Shown here piece after piece: positions 1-12,076 of a stretch of DNA of 64,000 nt. This DNA comes from Lepus europaeus (Eukaryota; Chordata; Mammalia; Lagomorpha; Leporidae): the NCBI RefSeq assembly GCF_033115175.1, contig NC_084838.1, forward strand, positions 59,240,468 through 59,304,467. Reading direction: 5' to 3'. The notes beneath the pieces were generated by a model. That model made no database searches, was not told the DNA's origin, and saw only the letters and a program-made list of their open reading frames with translations. How positions within the stretch are numbered: position 1 is the stretch's first letter; every line of letters starts with the position of its first letter. Position numbers and translations under genes: made by a program.

Positions 1-91
1 GGAAGACAAATTGAGTTCCTGGCTCCTGGTTTTGGCACAGTCCAGCCCTAGCTATTGTAGGCATCTGGGAAGCAAACTACTAAAAAAGAGA

Positions 92-140
<49 letters not shown>
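1..140 (+). mobile_element. CSINE 3' part, cut by window edge
   Basis: The stretch reads as the right half of the lagomorph C-repeat SINE in sense orientation, with the 'ctcctggtt' block, the 'gcatctgggaag' block and then a long CT run. The head is outside the window. Its A-rich tail reappears at 421-466, after another SINE inserted in the opposite direction, so the element is split. The open frame over this stretch is a repeat shadow. Confidence 0.85.
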
Positions 141-141
<1 letters not shown>

Positions 142-420
142 CAAGATTTGTTTATTTGAAAGTCAGAGTTACAGAGAGCAAGAGGGAGAGAAAGACCTTC
201 CATTTGCTGGTTCACTGTCAATATGACCACAAAAGCCAGGACTGAGTCAGAGTGAAGCCAGTTGGGTGGCATGAACCCAGACACTTGAGCCATCTTCTGC
301 TGCTTTTCCCAGGCCATTAACAGGGAGCTGGATTGGAAGTGGAGCAGCCAGGACATGAAAGAATACCCATATGGGACACTGGCACCACAGGTGGCAGCAC
401 TACCCAGTACGCCACTGCCC
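141..420 (-). mobile_element. CSINE, antisense, nested in the flanking SINE
   Basis: Read on the minus strand it starts near 420, runs through the body and ends in an AAATAAAC-like tail near 141. It separates the CT run of the left-edge SINE from that element's A-rich tail, so it inserted later. Divergence is moderate. The 106-codon minus-strand frame here is repeat sequence. Confidence 0.85.
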
Positions 421-466
421 CCTAACTCTCCCCCTTTCAAATGAATAAAATAAAAATACATTAAAA
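421..466 (+). mobile_element. Displaced tail of the left-edge CSINE
   Basis: It contains the expected 'ctaactct...tttcaaatgaataaaataaa' pattern of a sense CSINE tail, which continues the element interrupted at 140. Confidence 0.7.
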
Positions 467-470
467 AAGT

Positions 471-2208
471 TTCTTCCCCCTCATTCTCTATTCTCTTCTT
501 CTGAAATTCTTACTTGCTCTCATTCTTTAACCTATGTCATAGTTTTAGGTACTTTCTCATGTTTAGGTTTCTGTGACAGATCCTGAATTAAAAGTAGCTG
601 TCTTTCAGTTCACTACATATTTTACTACTTCTTTTCTTTTGCCATATCTAATCCATTAAATTGATGACTAGTTATTATTCTAAAGGTTTGTTCTTCAAAT
701 ATGTATTTTCCTCTTTCATGGTACCTTATATATTTATTGTGATTTATTATAATTTCCAACCCCTTATGTTATGCTTCTCATCATCATGAATACAGTTCAA
801 GTCTTTATGCAACACATTTGCGTTCTGAGACTCTTGGAGATCTGACCCTGATATGTGTTCAACTATTGATTCTCTCTCATGAGAGACTGTTTCCTAACAT
901 GTTCTGTAACTTTGGAAGGTGAATTCACCTTTTGTGGACTTTATTTAAGGAAATCTTCTGTGATCTGGGTTGAGGTATGACTTACTAGAGAGCTTTGTGT
1001 TTGGTTCCTGATTGCATGGTATCATGGCCTAGAATCCTGTTTTTAGGTTAGAATCTCAGATAGTCCTAGAGCACATTTATAGTATATTATTTGATAAATT
1101 GAAGCTCCAAACCCACATAAGACATTAGATTCTGGGTTCAGAATTCCTTGTTGACAAGTTGAGAGATATTTTTGCTGCTCAGACCTCTAAGTAAGACAGA
1201 TTTTTTCCTTCCTGTGCTAATGGCTTTTTGGACATGCACTTAATTGGACTATCATGGAGACCACATAACGTAAGACGTAGCATTCACAACTGCTTGTCTT
1301 TCTAAACCACTTTTCCTAGACAACTACCACAGTATTTGTGTCTTCCAACTAAATGGCTCGCCTTGGGTCAGGAACCCATGTCCAATGCAATGAGTAGTAG
1401 ACAGGGACAGGGTCTCGCAGTATTAAGGGAACTCACCTGTGGTCTGTGGTAAGAGAACTTGTCTAGCAAAAGGTCCAGAAGCAGGGAAGAATCAATCATT
1501 AGAGGAAATCATTAGTATGTCTGCGAATCAGTCATTGTTTCCCAACACCTCTTTCGTGTAGAGCTCTGCCGTCAGTGATTGTGTAGACCCCACTGTGGGC
1601 ATGTGATTACTGAAGGTAAGAGTCAGTGGTTGCATCCAAGGATGATTCTGATGGTGTCTCATGGGAAACATCTAGGTGAGCATGTTTCTGCATAACAGTA
1701 GAATTTATTTCCAACTCCGATTAAATTTGGGAGTGACTCTTCCCTACAACACCTTACTCAATGTTTGACATGGTAGATACTGAATAAATATTTGTTGGAA
1801 TAAAATATCAAACACTCCTCCAACCTGCAGGAAGGGGAGAATGCAGCGCACAGAGACAGCAGACAGAAAGCGTTCAAAGAGAGACAGAAACCTGCAAGGC
1901 ATGCCAAAAGAAAGATAAATCTTTCCCACAGAAATAAGCAACTTGAGGCAGGCAGTCATTAAAGAATGCTAGAGGGAAGTAATCTCTTCTAAAGTCATCA
2001 CAAAGGCTCCAAACGCAGAATGGACTTTGAATCAGCACATACACCAAAACTGAGTTTTGTAAATAAGAACACTGTCACAGGTGGTGGCATCCCCCACAGG
2101 TCTTCAGGTCAGTGGCTCACCTGGGAACTTGGGTGTTGTATTAAGCAAAGCACATCTCATGGATATATAACATATGCCCATATTAATTATATATTAAAAC
2201 ATGTTGAT
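471..2208. other. Non-repetitive intergenic or intronic DNA
   Basis: I see no gene, no convincing coding frame and no high-copy repeat here. The stretch near 1750-1800 ends in a 'gaataaatatttgttgga' pattern, typical of the 3' end of MIR or L2 elements, but it is too short and diverged to assign firmly. Confidence 0.6.
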
Positions 2209-2535
2209 GGGGCCAGCACTGTGGTGCAATAGGTTAATCCTCCGCCTGTGGTGCTGATATCCCAAATGAGTACTGGTTCTAGTCCCAGATGCTCCTCTTC
2301 CCATCCAGCTCTCTGCTATGGCCTGGGAAAGCAGTAGAAGATGGCCCAAGTGCTTGGGCCCCTGCACCCGCGTAGGAGACCCGAAAGAAGCTCCTGGCTC
2401 CTGGCTTCAGATCAGCTCAGCTCTGACCGTTGTGGCCATCTGGGGAGTGAACCAGCAGACAGAAGACCTCTCTGTCTCTTCCTCTCACTGTCTGTAACGC
2501 TACCTCTCAAATAAATAAATAAAATCTTGTAAAAA
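2209..2535 (+). mobile_element. CSINE, full length, moderately diverged
   Basis: It begins at 'ggggccagcactgtggtg', keeps a B-box-like 'ggttctagtccc' and ends in AAATAAATAAATAAAA. Head, body, CT stretch and tail are all present in sense orientation. Confidence 0.93.
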
Positions 2536-5500
2536 TATATATAATGTTGTTCAAAAAATCCCATGGACTTTCTTAATGTGTTCTTTTTAGTTTTGTTTTT
2601 AAGAACCAAGTTAAAGGATCTCTATATATGCTATTATAGATAAAGATTTGGATTAGCTTAGAGCTCCAGATGCAATTTGGGAGCTGAGAAAGCAACTGTT
2701 CAGGATTTCTTTATACTAAGTGTATGATTCATTGGATTCAGCCTACTAATACAGTCTCCAAAATCTCTTTAGGAAAGGTCTTGGGGTGGCATCTGGTTGA
2801 AAGATGGAAGCTAGCAGACTTGATTAGAAACTGTGTTTGTGTATCAAGGATGCCATGTTTATACCCAGACTGTGTATTTATTGAAGCTGGCTTGGGGAAA
2901 GAGGAAGTTAAGCCCACTCTCCAAGCCAACCTTTGGTGCTACAGAACTGTTAAACAGAATGGAGGACTCTACATGTGAAAACTCAAGAGAATGAAACCCA
3001 TGGCATGAAAACATGATTGTAGTGCCAACCTCTGAGATCCAGGAAAACTTTGTTAGGCAACGTTTCAGGCTGTTCTCACTTCAAAACACTCTAGTCATCT
3101 GCTCCAAAGAATTGGGGTCATCTCCATTACTATGGTAAGTGTGATGGCCCAAGACCATTCTGATGGACAGAACTCAGGGCAGGAGGCACCCTTGATGATT
3201 TCAATAGAACTCAACTCTGTCACAGGCCCTGAAATATCTCATAACAAGAATGACCTCAACATTGAACCTTGGGTTGCACTCCCGACAGTAGCTCCTGCAG
3301 TTGTTCTGAGATGAAATCAAATTACTGTTGGAAAAATATGTGAGATCTCCCTTCCCACAGTGGGATAAAAAGGGCAGTTTACCACCCGTTGGAAACACCA
3401 TCTCACGAGCCTACAGGTGGTGTTATTCAACCACAGAATGTGTGGAATGTGTCAAATGTGTGTGTCAAATGTGTGTCAAATTAGGTAGCCTCCCTCTTTA
3501 AACCGTTAAATCTTTGCATCTCATCATAAAGAGGCCAGTCAGTGGGAACCTGACAACACAACTGAAGCCACACATCTTGTTTCAGAAACAAGGAGGTAGT
3601 GACCCAAAGGGGTGACTGAGCCTGGCACCTGTTGTGCACATCCTACTATCCTTTCTCCAGGTAATTTTTGCCAGAAATGCAACTAGATGGCACATTTCTC
3701 TTCTTCCAGGATTCCCAAACATATTTAAGATATGGAATAACACACACACCTTCAAATGTACACTAAGCTTAGTACAATGAGAAACTATATTGTGCATGTA
3801 TCAAGCACACAGAACTCTAGGGCAGTTTCAGGCTGAAAAACTCCATTCTACTTCCCTCCTCCCTTGGGCTCCCTTGGGGGCACCACACCTAATCAGGAGG
3901 CACCTGGGCTACTGGCCCATGACTGGATCTTAGTCCAGGGTGTTGTGAGAACCTAGAACCTAGCCAACTTTCAGAACCACTCTGTCTGTCCACAGTTTCT
4001 TCTCAAGGCAATTATGAGACGTCAACACAGTCATGTATACAAAGCAGCAGAGTTGGACACATCCTATGCTCAGCTCCTCCATGACTCCATGGTCCCTGGG
4101 AAAATACCAGATGGTGCTTTTGTTCTAAATCTGTGCAGCAGACACTGATGTTCCTGCTTACCCAACTCCAATTCCCTCTTCCTCTGATAACAGCACCTCA
4201 ATTCCTCCTGGGGAGCCTCTCTGCTATTGCTCATGGTTTGGGTGCCCTCCTCTGGCCAGCAGCTGAGAATGTGGCCCGTGCTAGACCAACTGGAATTGCT
4301 CTTCCAGAATGTGGATCCAGGTCAGGAGCAGCACTAGGATAGAAAACTTTTAAAGCTCATTAAACCTGCAACCCAGGCCCTGGAGAACCTGCCATTTGTC
4401 TCTATTCTGCCATGTCCCCACAGCTGCCCTGGATCTTACTATTGTTTCAGTCCCAGAGCTGCTCTATCCCAACAGTACATTTTCCTTCTGCTTCTTGGAG
4501 CAGCATGGACTTTCATGCCTTGTAAAAAGGTGTCTGGATACCCCTTCCTGCACAGATGAGGAAGCCACTTCCCAGTACAAGAGAACTGACGCAGAAGGGT
4601 CAAGAAGTCAGGCCCCTAGACTGGCCTGGATCCCTTCACTGCACTCTCCCTGGGCCTCTCCTCTCAGTCCGTCGCTTTGCCAGCAGCCCTTCTCTTCTCT
4701 GCTGGTCCTCCACATTGCTCTCCTGTGTTCCATGTCATCTGATCTCTCACACCATCATCCATTTCAACTTTCAAGTCTCTTTTTTTTCCTTCTGGTACCA
4801 AGCTATTTTCATAAATCTTTCATTTTAAAATAAATCTTGGTGTCTCATTCACCACAACATTTCTCAAATTCATTCCTCTGCCCATTCCTCTGCCAGCACA
4901 CTCATTCCAGAGGAGGGCCCTTCCCACTTGAATGTTGGCAGCATCCTGACCTCTTGGCATCTGCTCCTGCCACCTTCCTCTCTCCCAGAGAGAAAATGAG
5001 GTTTGGACTTGGGTGGGTTGAAAGCCCATCCATGCATGCCATGCATAACATTCCCTTCCTCAGCACTGATGCATTCCTAGACAAAAAGGCCTTTGAAAAT
5101 GTTTCTCTCGGGGCCCACTTGGCACCATTTGGTGAGTTGAGCGGCACTGGCTGTGTTCCCCCTACTGGAGAGTCAGCCTTCACCAGGGCAAGCTCTGTCC
5201 CTGGACTGGTTCTATGGGCTGCTTCTACAGCTGAGCTCTGGGAGCTGCCGCCTCCACACACAGCCTCAGGCTGAGTACGTGATCCTGGGGGATTGTACTA
5301 TCCTACCTCGCATTTGCCACCTAGGTGAGCCTCATCAAAGATGGCCCTGTTTGGCAGCCAGGGACCATAGCCATCCCTCGGGATGTGGTTACACACTAGA
5401 ATCCAGGGTATCTCTTCAGTTGGGAAACACATTCTCAAGCTGTCCTCAGGAGGCCCGTAAGGAATTCACACCTGTGATTAACTTAATCAGCCATCAGACT

Positions 5501-6929
5501 CCCATGATGCCCGTAACAGATCCCAGGGAGAGGCAGCCCTCTGAAATTGAACAACTTGGGTTTTAGAGAGAAACTGAAGTGCAACAGATTCAGCTAATTT
5601 TGCATATCACAATAAACACATTGATTGCAGCTGGGGAAGTCTGCCTCCAATATATACATGAAGACTGCATATGCTGGTCAGTAAATGTACAAACCAACAT
5701 ACTGTTAGATGTGAATGGAACATTTTAAGAGCTTTTCCTACTAAGACACTGAATTTATTATCCACCAGAAAGTGTCCAAGTTAATTATAATTCGATTAAT
5801 GATTCACTTTTGTTTGGTATGAAGAATTAACATGTTATATAACAGGATGCCCACATATGCAGAACATGTGTTTTGTTCCAAGTGGGAGAAGTTATTTTTA
5901 TAAACGCAGCCTGAAAAACCCACTTTTCATTGAATGCTCCTAAACATAACATATATTTTAAAGCTAGGCTCACCACTACCATCAATAAAGATGGCAGAAT
6001 TCAATTAATTTCACGGCCATGTAGCCATAGGTGAGTTCTCCACATGCTCATTGCACTTCAAGGCTCTGGCCTCAGCACTACATTGGATTCTGCTCTTTGT
6101 CTCTGTTGTACTCTTGCACTCCTGAAAGTTGAGTCATAGACAGAGGTTTCCAGTATTTTCATTCTCTCCCTGCTTTGAAGTCCATTAAGCTTCGTGTTGA
6201 TTTTCCCTCCACCCTCTAGAATAAAATGGATATGCTCTCCAGCTGGAAAGCCAGGAGCCAGTACCTCGGGAAGAGATCATATGGAGTCAGAATGGTGGGA
6301 GAGGCAAGCTCTTGCCAGTGTGGTAAGCCATCACCACACACCATGGCTTGCCTCTAAGGAAGAGAAGTGAGTCAGGTCCTCTGAATTCTGTGGTGATGAA
6401 CCCAAGGCCTCTGTCACTCTCTTCCTTCTCTGTGGGAGCATGCCTGACAAGTATGGAGCCTTGTGACAGCTGTTCTTTTGTCCTTAACACATCATGAAAA
6501 TTGCTACTTGCGTATCACTGTTATTCTTAATCTAAACCCACATCCTTTTCCCAGTAAAGAAAAACTGAACAATATACACCTGCAGTAGGCTATACACTGA
6601 AATTTTTGAAGTGCTCCAGAATAGATGAAATTGCCACATGCATTTTCCCAAAGAACAGACATGTATGTAACTAAATATAAATCTGTGAAATGATCTAGTT
6701 ATCCAAATATTCCATCCATGTAGAAACATACACACAAGTACAATGGCCATAGAAATCAGAGTGATGATAATGATGACAATGATTGCCAGGACTACTAGGG
6801 AGCTGAAAAGTAAATCAAATGATCAATCTGCTTTGGTCGGAATGCTGTGTCCTCTTCACTTGCGAACAAATTTCATATATTGAGACAATCACCAGGGTGA
6901 TGGTATTGGGAAAGGCCTTTAGGAGACCC
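2536..6929. other. 4.4 kb without recognised genes or repeats
   Basis: Unique-looking sequence. The longest frames (145 codons at 4396-4833 and 4837-5274, and 137 codons at 5153-5566) are low-complexity or overlap each other on both strands, lack splice context and resemble no protein I know. A 'gtcaaatgtgtgt' motif repeats locally at about 3430-3480. Ancient repeats too diverged to see by eye may be present. Confidence 0.6.
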
Positions 6930-7337
6930 ATTAGTCAGCTTTTCATTACTATAAGGAAATACCCAAGACAAGCTACTTATGAAGGAAAAAGGCTCACTTT
7001 GACTCATGGCTCTGGAGGTTGACAGCCTAAGCTTGGTGGCCCCATTGGTTTGGCTGTGTGCAGAGGCTGCAAGATGACAACGGTGGAGCATATGGGGGAG
7101 AAGGAATCCCACAGCAAGTCAGGAGGCACAGAGAGTGCCTGGGCCAACTCAGCCTTTATAACCAGTCTTCTCATGAGAAACACCTCTCTAGGACAGCCCT
7201 CAATGATCTAAGAATCTCCCACGAGGCCTACCTCCTCAACATCATAACTGGATTAAGTTTCTACCTGCTTAGTGCCATCAACCTATGACTTTGGTATGTA
7301 ACTGCAGGATTCAAGAGTCATATCCTATGCAAACCAT
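6930..7337 (-). mobile_element. MaLR-type (ERVL-MaLR) LTR remnant, antisense
   Basis: The pattern 'cattagtcagcttttcattact' at the left and 'catatcctatgcaaaccata' at the right is the reverse complement of MaLR LTR ends (MST/MLT1 group). Internal blocks such as 'gactcatggctctggagg' also fit. It is old and has no coding capacity. The exact subfamily cannot be assigned by eye. Confidence 0.7.
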
Positions 7338-7406
7338 AGGAGATGATCAGGTCATAATGGCTCTGCCATTGTGAATGTGCTTAGTGCCCTTATAAAAGAG
7401 GCCCTG
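7338..7406 (+). mobile_element. MLT1-like LTR, left piece (split by L1)
   Basis: The MLT1 pattern 'gatgatcaggtcataatgg...gcccttataaaagaggccc' is clear. The LTR stops at 7406, exactly where a TSD precedes an L1, and resumes at 10073. The piece includes the left TSD copy at 7392-7406. Confidence 0.8.
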
Positions 7407-10057
7407 CAGTAGTTATCAAAACAGCATGGTACTGGTACAGAAACAGGTGGATAGACCAATGGAACAGAATAGAAACACCAGAAATCAACCCAAACATCTA
7501 TAGCCAACTAATATTTGATCAAGGATCCAAAACCAATCCCTGGAGTAAGGACAGTCTATTCAATAAATGGTGCTGGGAAAACTGGATTTCCACGTGCGGA
7601 AGCTTGAAGCAAGATCCCTACCTTTCACCTTACACAAAAATTCACTCAACATGGATCAAAAACTTAAATCTACGACCAGACACCATCAAATTATTAGAGA
7701 GCATTGGAGAAACCCTGCAAGATATAGGCACAGGTAAAGACTTCTTGGAAAATACCCCAGCAGCACAGGCAGTCAAAGCCAAAATTAACTATTGGGATTG
7801 CATCAAACTGAGAAGTTTCTGTACTGTAATAGAAACAGTCAGGAAAGTGAATGGGAAACCGACAGAATGGGAAAAAATATTTGCAAACTATGCAACAGAT
7901 AAAGGGTTGATAACCAGAATCTACAAAGAAATCAAGAAACTCCACAACATCAAAACAAACAACCCACTTAAGAGATGGGCCAAAGACCTCAACAGACATA
8001 TTTCCAAAGAGGAAATCCAAATGGCCAACAGACACATGAAAAAATGTTCAAGATCACTAGCAATCAGGGAAATGCAAATCAAAACCACAATGAGGTTTCA
8101 CCTCACCCTGGTTAGAATGGCCCACATTCAGAAATCAACCAACAATAGATGCTGGAGAGGATGTGGGGAAAAAGGGACACTAACCCACTGTTGGTGGGAA
8201 TGCAAACTGGTTAATCCACTATGGAAGTCAGTCTGGAGATTCCTCAGAAACCTGAACATAACCCTACCTTTCAACCCAGCCATCCCACTCCTTGGAATTT
8301 ACCCAAAGGAAATTAAATTGGCAAACAAAAAAGCCATCTGCACCTTAATGTTTATTGCAGCTCAATTCACAATAGCTAAGACCTGGAACCAACCCAAATG
8401 CCCATCAACAGTAGACTGGATAAAGAAACTATATGACATGTACTCTATGGAATACTATACAGCAGTCAAAAACAATGAAACCCAGTCATTTGCAACAAGA
8501 TGGAGCAATCTGGAAAGCATCATGCTAAGTGAATTAAGCCAGTCCCAAAGAGACAAATATCATTTGTTTTCCCTGATCGGTGACAACTAACTGAGCACCA
8601 AAGGGAAACCTGTGGAAGTGTAATGGACACTATGAGAAATAGTGACTTGATCAGCTATGGTGCTGACTATTGATGTACAATGTAATACTTTATCCATTTT
8701 AGTATTTTTTTCTGAACTCTGTAATTAACACACAATTATTCTTAGGTGTCCAAATCTTAACTGAAAAGTGATCCCGGTTAAATATAAGAATGAGAAAAAG
8801 AGAGGGAGGAGATGTACAATTGGGGACATGCTCAATTGGACTTGCCCCAAATGATGGAGTTAGAAAAGTGCCAGGGGATTCCAATACAATCCCACCAAGG
8901 TGGCATGTACCAATGCCATCTCACCAGTCCAGGTGATCAATTTCAGTTCACAACTGATCACACTGATAGATCTAAGAGTCAAAGGGATCACACAAACAAG
9001 ATTAATGTCTGCTAATACTAACTGATAAAAAAAAATAAAAAGGGAGAGAAGGATCCAAAACATGGGAAGGGGGAAACACAGCAGACTCATAGAATGACAG
9101 ATGTCCTAAATAGCACTCTGGCCTCAGAATCAGCCCTTAAGGCATTTGGATCTGGCTGAAGAGCCTATGAGAGTATTTTAGGCATGGAAAGCCAAGACAA
9201 GCTGGGAAAAAAAAAGAAGAAGAAGGAGAAGAAGAAGACCTAAATGAAGGATCTCAGCGAGTGTGATCCCAGTGGAAAGAATGGGGCCATCAAAGTAGGA
9301 GGTACCTTTCTCTGAAAGGAGGAGAGAACTTCCACTTTGACTATGGCCTTGTCGGAATAGGATCGAAGTCGGCGAACCCTAAAGGCTTCCATAGCCTTGG
9401 CAACTCATGACTAGAGCCTAGGGAGATTACTGACGCCATAAACAAGAGTGTTAAATTGTTAAATCAACATCAGGAGTCACTGTGTACTTACGTTCCATGT
9501 GGGATCTGTCCTTAATAGGTTGTCCAAGGTGAAGTAATGATATAGCTAGTACTGAAACAGTATTTTTACACTTTGTGGTTATGTCTGGGTGCAAACTGAT
9601 GAAATCTTTACTTAGTATATACTAAAGCGATCTTCTGTATATAAAGATAATTGAAAATGAAAAAAAAACAAAAAACCTTGGTTTTAAATTGGAAATTACA
9701 TAGAAAATCAATCTTTTTTAAAAAAAAATATCATGCAGGATCTCTGTCATTAATGTGATGTACACTGTTATTTAATGCTATAACTAATACTCCAACAGTA
9801 CCTTTTCACTTTGTGTTGCTATGTGAGGGCAAACTGTTGAAATCTTTATATATACTAAACTGATTTTCTGTATATAAAGAGAATTGAAAATGAATCTTGA
9901 TGGGAATGGAAGGGGAGAGCGAGTGGGAAAGGGGAGGGGTGCGGGTGGAGGGGAAGTTGTGTGGGGGGGAAGCCTTTGTAATCCATAAGCTGTACTTTGG
10001 AAATTTATATTCATTAAATAAAAAAATTTAAAAAATAAATAAAATTAAATTAAAAAA
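7407..10057 (+). mobile_element. Rabbit-type LINE-1, 5'-truncated, with 15-bp TSD
   Basis: The element is flanked by perfect 15-bp direct repeats, ataaaagaggccctg, at 7392-7406 and 10058-10072. It holds the 3' end of ORF2, a stop at 8588-8590, and a roughly 1.45 kb 3' UTR with a GAA-rich tract, a duplicated unit (9502-9660 and 9738-9894) and a G-rich polypurine tract (9901-9970). It ends in an A/T-rich tail. The intact TSD and open frame indicate a fairly recent insertion. It landed in an MLT1-like LTR. It is too truncated to be autonomous. Confidence 0.95.
7409..8590 (+). pseudogene. LINE-1 ORF2 C-terminal fragment, frame open
   Basis: From 7409 to the stop at 8588-8590 the frame has 393 codons and no interruption. 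The translation matches the carboxy-terminal third of L1 ORF2p, downstream of the reverse transcriptase. The family's cysteine-rich motif is visible at about 8150-8205 ([10 protein letters not shown], then HCWWECK), and the protein ends in FSLIGDN. Family proteins are about 1,275 residues, so endonuclease and reverse transcriptase are missing. There is no native start codon; the fragment begins at the truncation point. It is a dead fragment kept open by youth, not a functional gene. Confidence 0.95.
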
Positions 10058-10072
10058 ATAAAAGAGGCCCTG

Positions 10073-10268
10073 GAGAGATTCCTCACCCTTTAGCCAAATG
10101 GGGACATACAGAAGGCACTGGTGTGAAGAACAGCTTCTTGCCAGACGCCAAATCTGCCAGCACTCTGATCTTGGACTTCCCAGCCCCAAGAACCATGAGA
10201 AATAAGTTTCTCTTCTGTATAAATTATCTAGTCTAAGGTATTTTATTAGATCAGCTCAAACTGACTAA
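10073..10268 (+). mobile_element. MLT1-like LTR, right piece
   Basis: It continues the LTR broken at 7406. The blocks 'tcttggacttcccagcc', 'aaccatgagaaataa' and 'ttatctagtctaaggtatt' are typical of the 3' end of MLT1 LTRs, including the polyadenylation region. Confidence 0.82.
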
Positions 10269-10272
10269 ACTA

Positions 10273-10601
10273 GGGGCCGGTGCCGTGGCACACTAGGTTA
10301 ACCCTCCACCTGCAGCGCCGGCATCCCATATGGGCACTGGGTTCTAGTCCCAGTTGCTCCTCTTCCAGCCCAGCTCTCTGCTGTGGCCCGGGAGTGCAGT
10401 GGAGGATGGCCCAAGTGTTTGCGCCCTGCACCCGCAAGGGAGACCAGGAGGAAGCACCTCGCTCCTGGCATCGGATCGGTGTAGCTCCAGCCACTGCAGC
10501 CATTTGGAGAGTGAACCAACAGAAGGAAGACCTTTGTCTCTGTCTCTCTCTCTCTCACTGCCTATAACTCTACCTGTCAAATAAATAAACAGATTTTTTA
10601 A
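10273..10601 (+). mobile_element. CSINE, full length, with 13-bp TSD
   Basis: Perfect direct repeats aaactgactaaac occur at 10258-10270 and 10602-10614. The SINE sits at the very end of the MLT1-like LTR. Head 'ggggccggtgccgtggc' and tail AAATAAATAAACAG are intact. Confidence 0.96.
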
Positions 10602-10614
10602 AAACTGACTAAAC

Positions 10615-11821
10615 AAGTCCTAGATAGCCTGGAACTCATGGTCTTGTTACTTGAATCCACAATCCCCTCAGTCACTGAAACCTCAGATCTCACCTAAGTC
10701 TTCCCGTGGCTTTAGCATGTGCTCTAATTTGGTTCCCAACTTCCTCATCCCTACTCCAAATCTCACCTTTGCCTCACCAACCTTGATTCTTCTACTCTGT
10801 TCTAGCCTCTGCTGCTGCTTTCTTCGACTTAAGTAGTAGATTCCTATCAAGCAGAGAATGTTGCCTTTAAGAGCCCACCAGCATGGGCAGGGATAAAAAA
10901 TATATAGCACTCATCCTACCACTGCCTGCACCATCAACCATAACAAACCATGCTAACTGACACCAGTGTTCTTTTCCCTTGAGACCAAATATGGTCACAT
11001 AGCTCTTCTCAGCACAGCCCTCCTAGGTCATTACCAATGTATTAGAGATCCTCCTGAAACAAAATCTATTGATCTGTGTTCTTTAAAACAAGGTTTTCAT
11101 CCAGAAATGAACATCAGAATCACAGAATAGCACCTGTGATCTAAATCATAGTTTTTGGAATGTGAGCATCTTTTAAATGTATTATGCATGATTTTGATTT
11201 GCACTCTCACTGAAGACTAAATAAATCACAAACCAAAAAATTTTGATCCCTACAAATTCTCCCTCCCCTCTCCTTTTGCCACCTGTTGCCTTAATATCCT
11301 CACTGGTTCCTATTCTACACCTAAAAAGTTTGAAGTTCCCTGACCCAGCTCCTGATTTTTTTCCCTCTGGACACATGACACATTAATCTAGATCTTCCAA
11401 GAAGCAGATCCTAAGAGGGAATGTGAAGAAGGTATAAGGCTTTAGTGGGGCAAGCACCCGGAGTGAAAACGTGTATGGTGCCAGGAAAGCAGGGAGAGCT
11501 GTTGGAGTACAGGTCTTCTCTCATGAGAAGGAAAGAGGGAATCAAAGAAGCTTAGTGCACACATCTTAGACAGCAGTGCCATATTAAAGCAAGTTCAGCG
11601 AGGCCTTCAGGAAGTCCTGGAGCCAAAAAAACAGAGGAGTCCCATGTCTGGCATCTCTGCCATACTGGGTCACTGGCAACCCAGAGGAAGAATGGCTTGG
11701 GAAGAAATGTAGAACTTCGGAGCACAGTAGCCGAGGCCTTGATCAATGGATGATCCTCCTTACAGTCAGAGATCTGAGAGATGCATTCTCAGAGCCCCAC
11801 ACTAGGTAACTGACAGCAGGT
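10615..11821. other. Non-repetitive DNA, no gene seen
   Basis: No coding frame above about 75 codons and no splice-flanked exon is visible. I recognise no repeat with confidence in this stretch. Confidence 0.55.
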
Positions 11822-12076
11822 AAGGCTGCCAGATTTAACAAATAAAACACATGACAAGTTGATTTTCTGAATTTCAGATAAACAATAATCTTTAAGTATG
11901 GGGAGTCTTTAAAAATTCATAGAAAAATACACATTATGGAAAAACAATACAAGGATTTTAAATATTTGGCACCAAAATAACCTTATCTTATAATTCAACT
12001 TTCCCACAAACTTTTTGAAGTACCTTCCTAAGTTTTAAATATACAGGGTGTCCTGTTTTTATCTGGCAACCCTAAC
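11822..12076. mobile_element. Palindromic DNA-transposon remnant (outer)
   Basis: The left end (aaggctgccagatttaac) and the right end, read in reverse complement (gggttgccagataaaaac), form terminal inverted repeats. Inner blocks such as 'gaatttcagataaacaa' match a non-autonomous palindromic element common in mammals; I do not give a family name. A second MITE interrupts it at about 11900-12030. Confidence 0.65.
11900..12030 (+). mobile_element. MADE2-like mariner MITE (inner)
   Basis: The left end 'ggggagtctttaaaaattcat' is a diverged inverted copy of the right end 'aaactttttgaagtacc'. The interior 'gcaccaaaataa' is characteristic of the MADE2/Hsmar2 group. TA dinucleotides flank both ends, as expected for mariner insertion. 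It sits inside the outer palindromic element. Confidence 0.7.

Noticed and set aside
4396-5566. Overlapping 119-145 codon frames on both strands
   Set aside because: Frames overlap in opposite directions, contain no domain and have no promoter or splice context.
10273-10601. A functional tRNA gene in the head of CSINE copies
   Set aside because: A- and B-box-like motifs are present because the SINE derives from a tRNA, but a cloverleaf with anticodon is not preserved.
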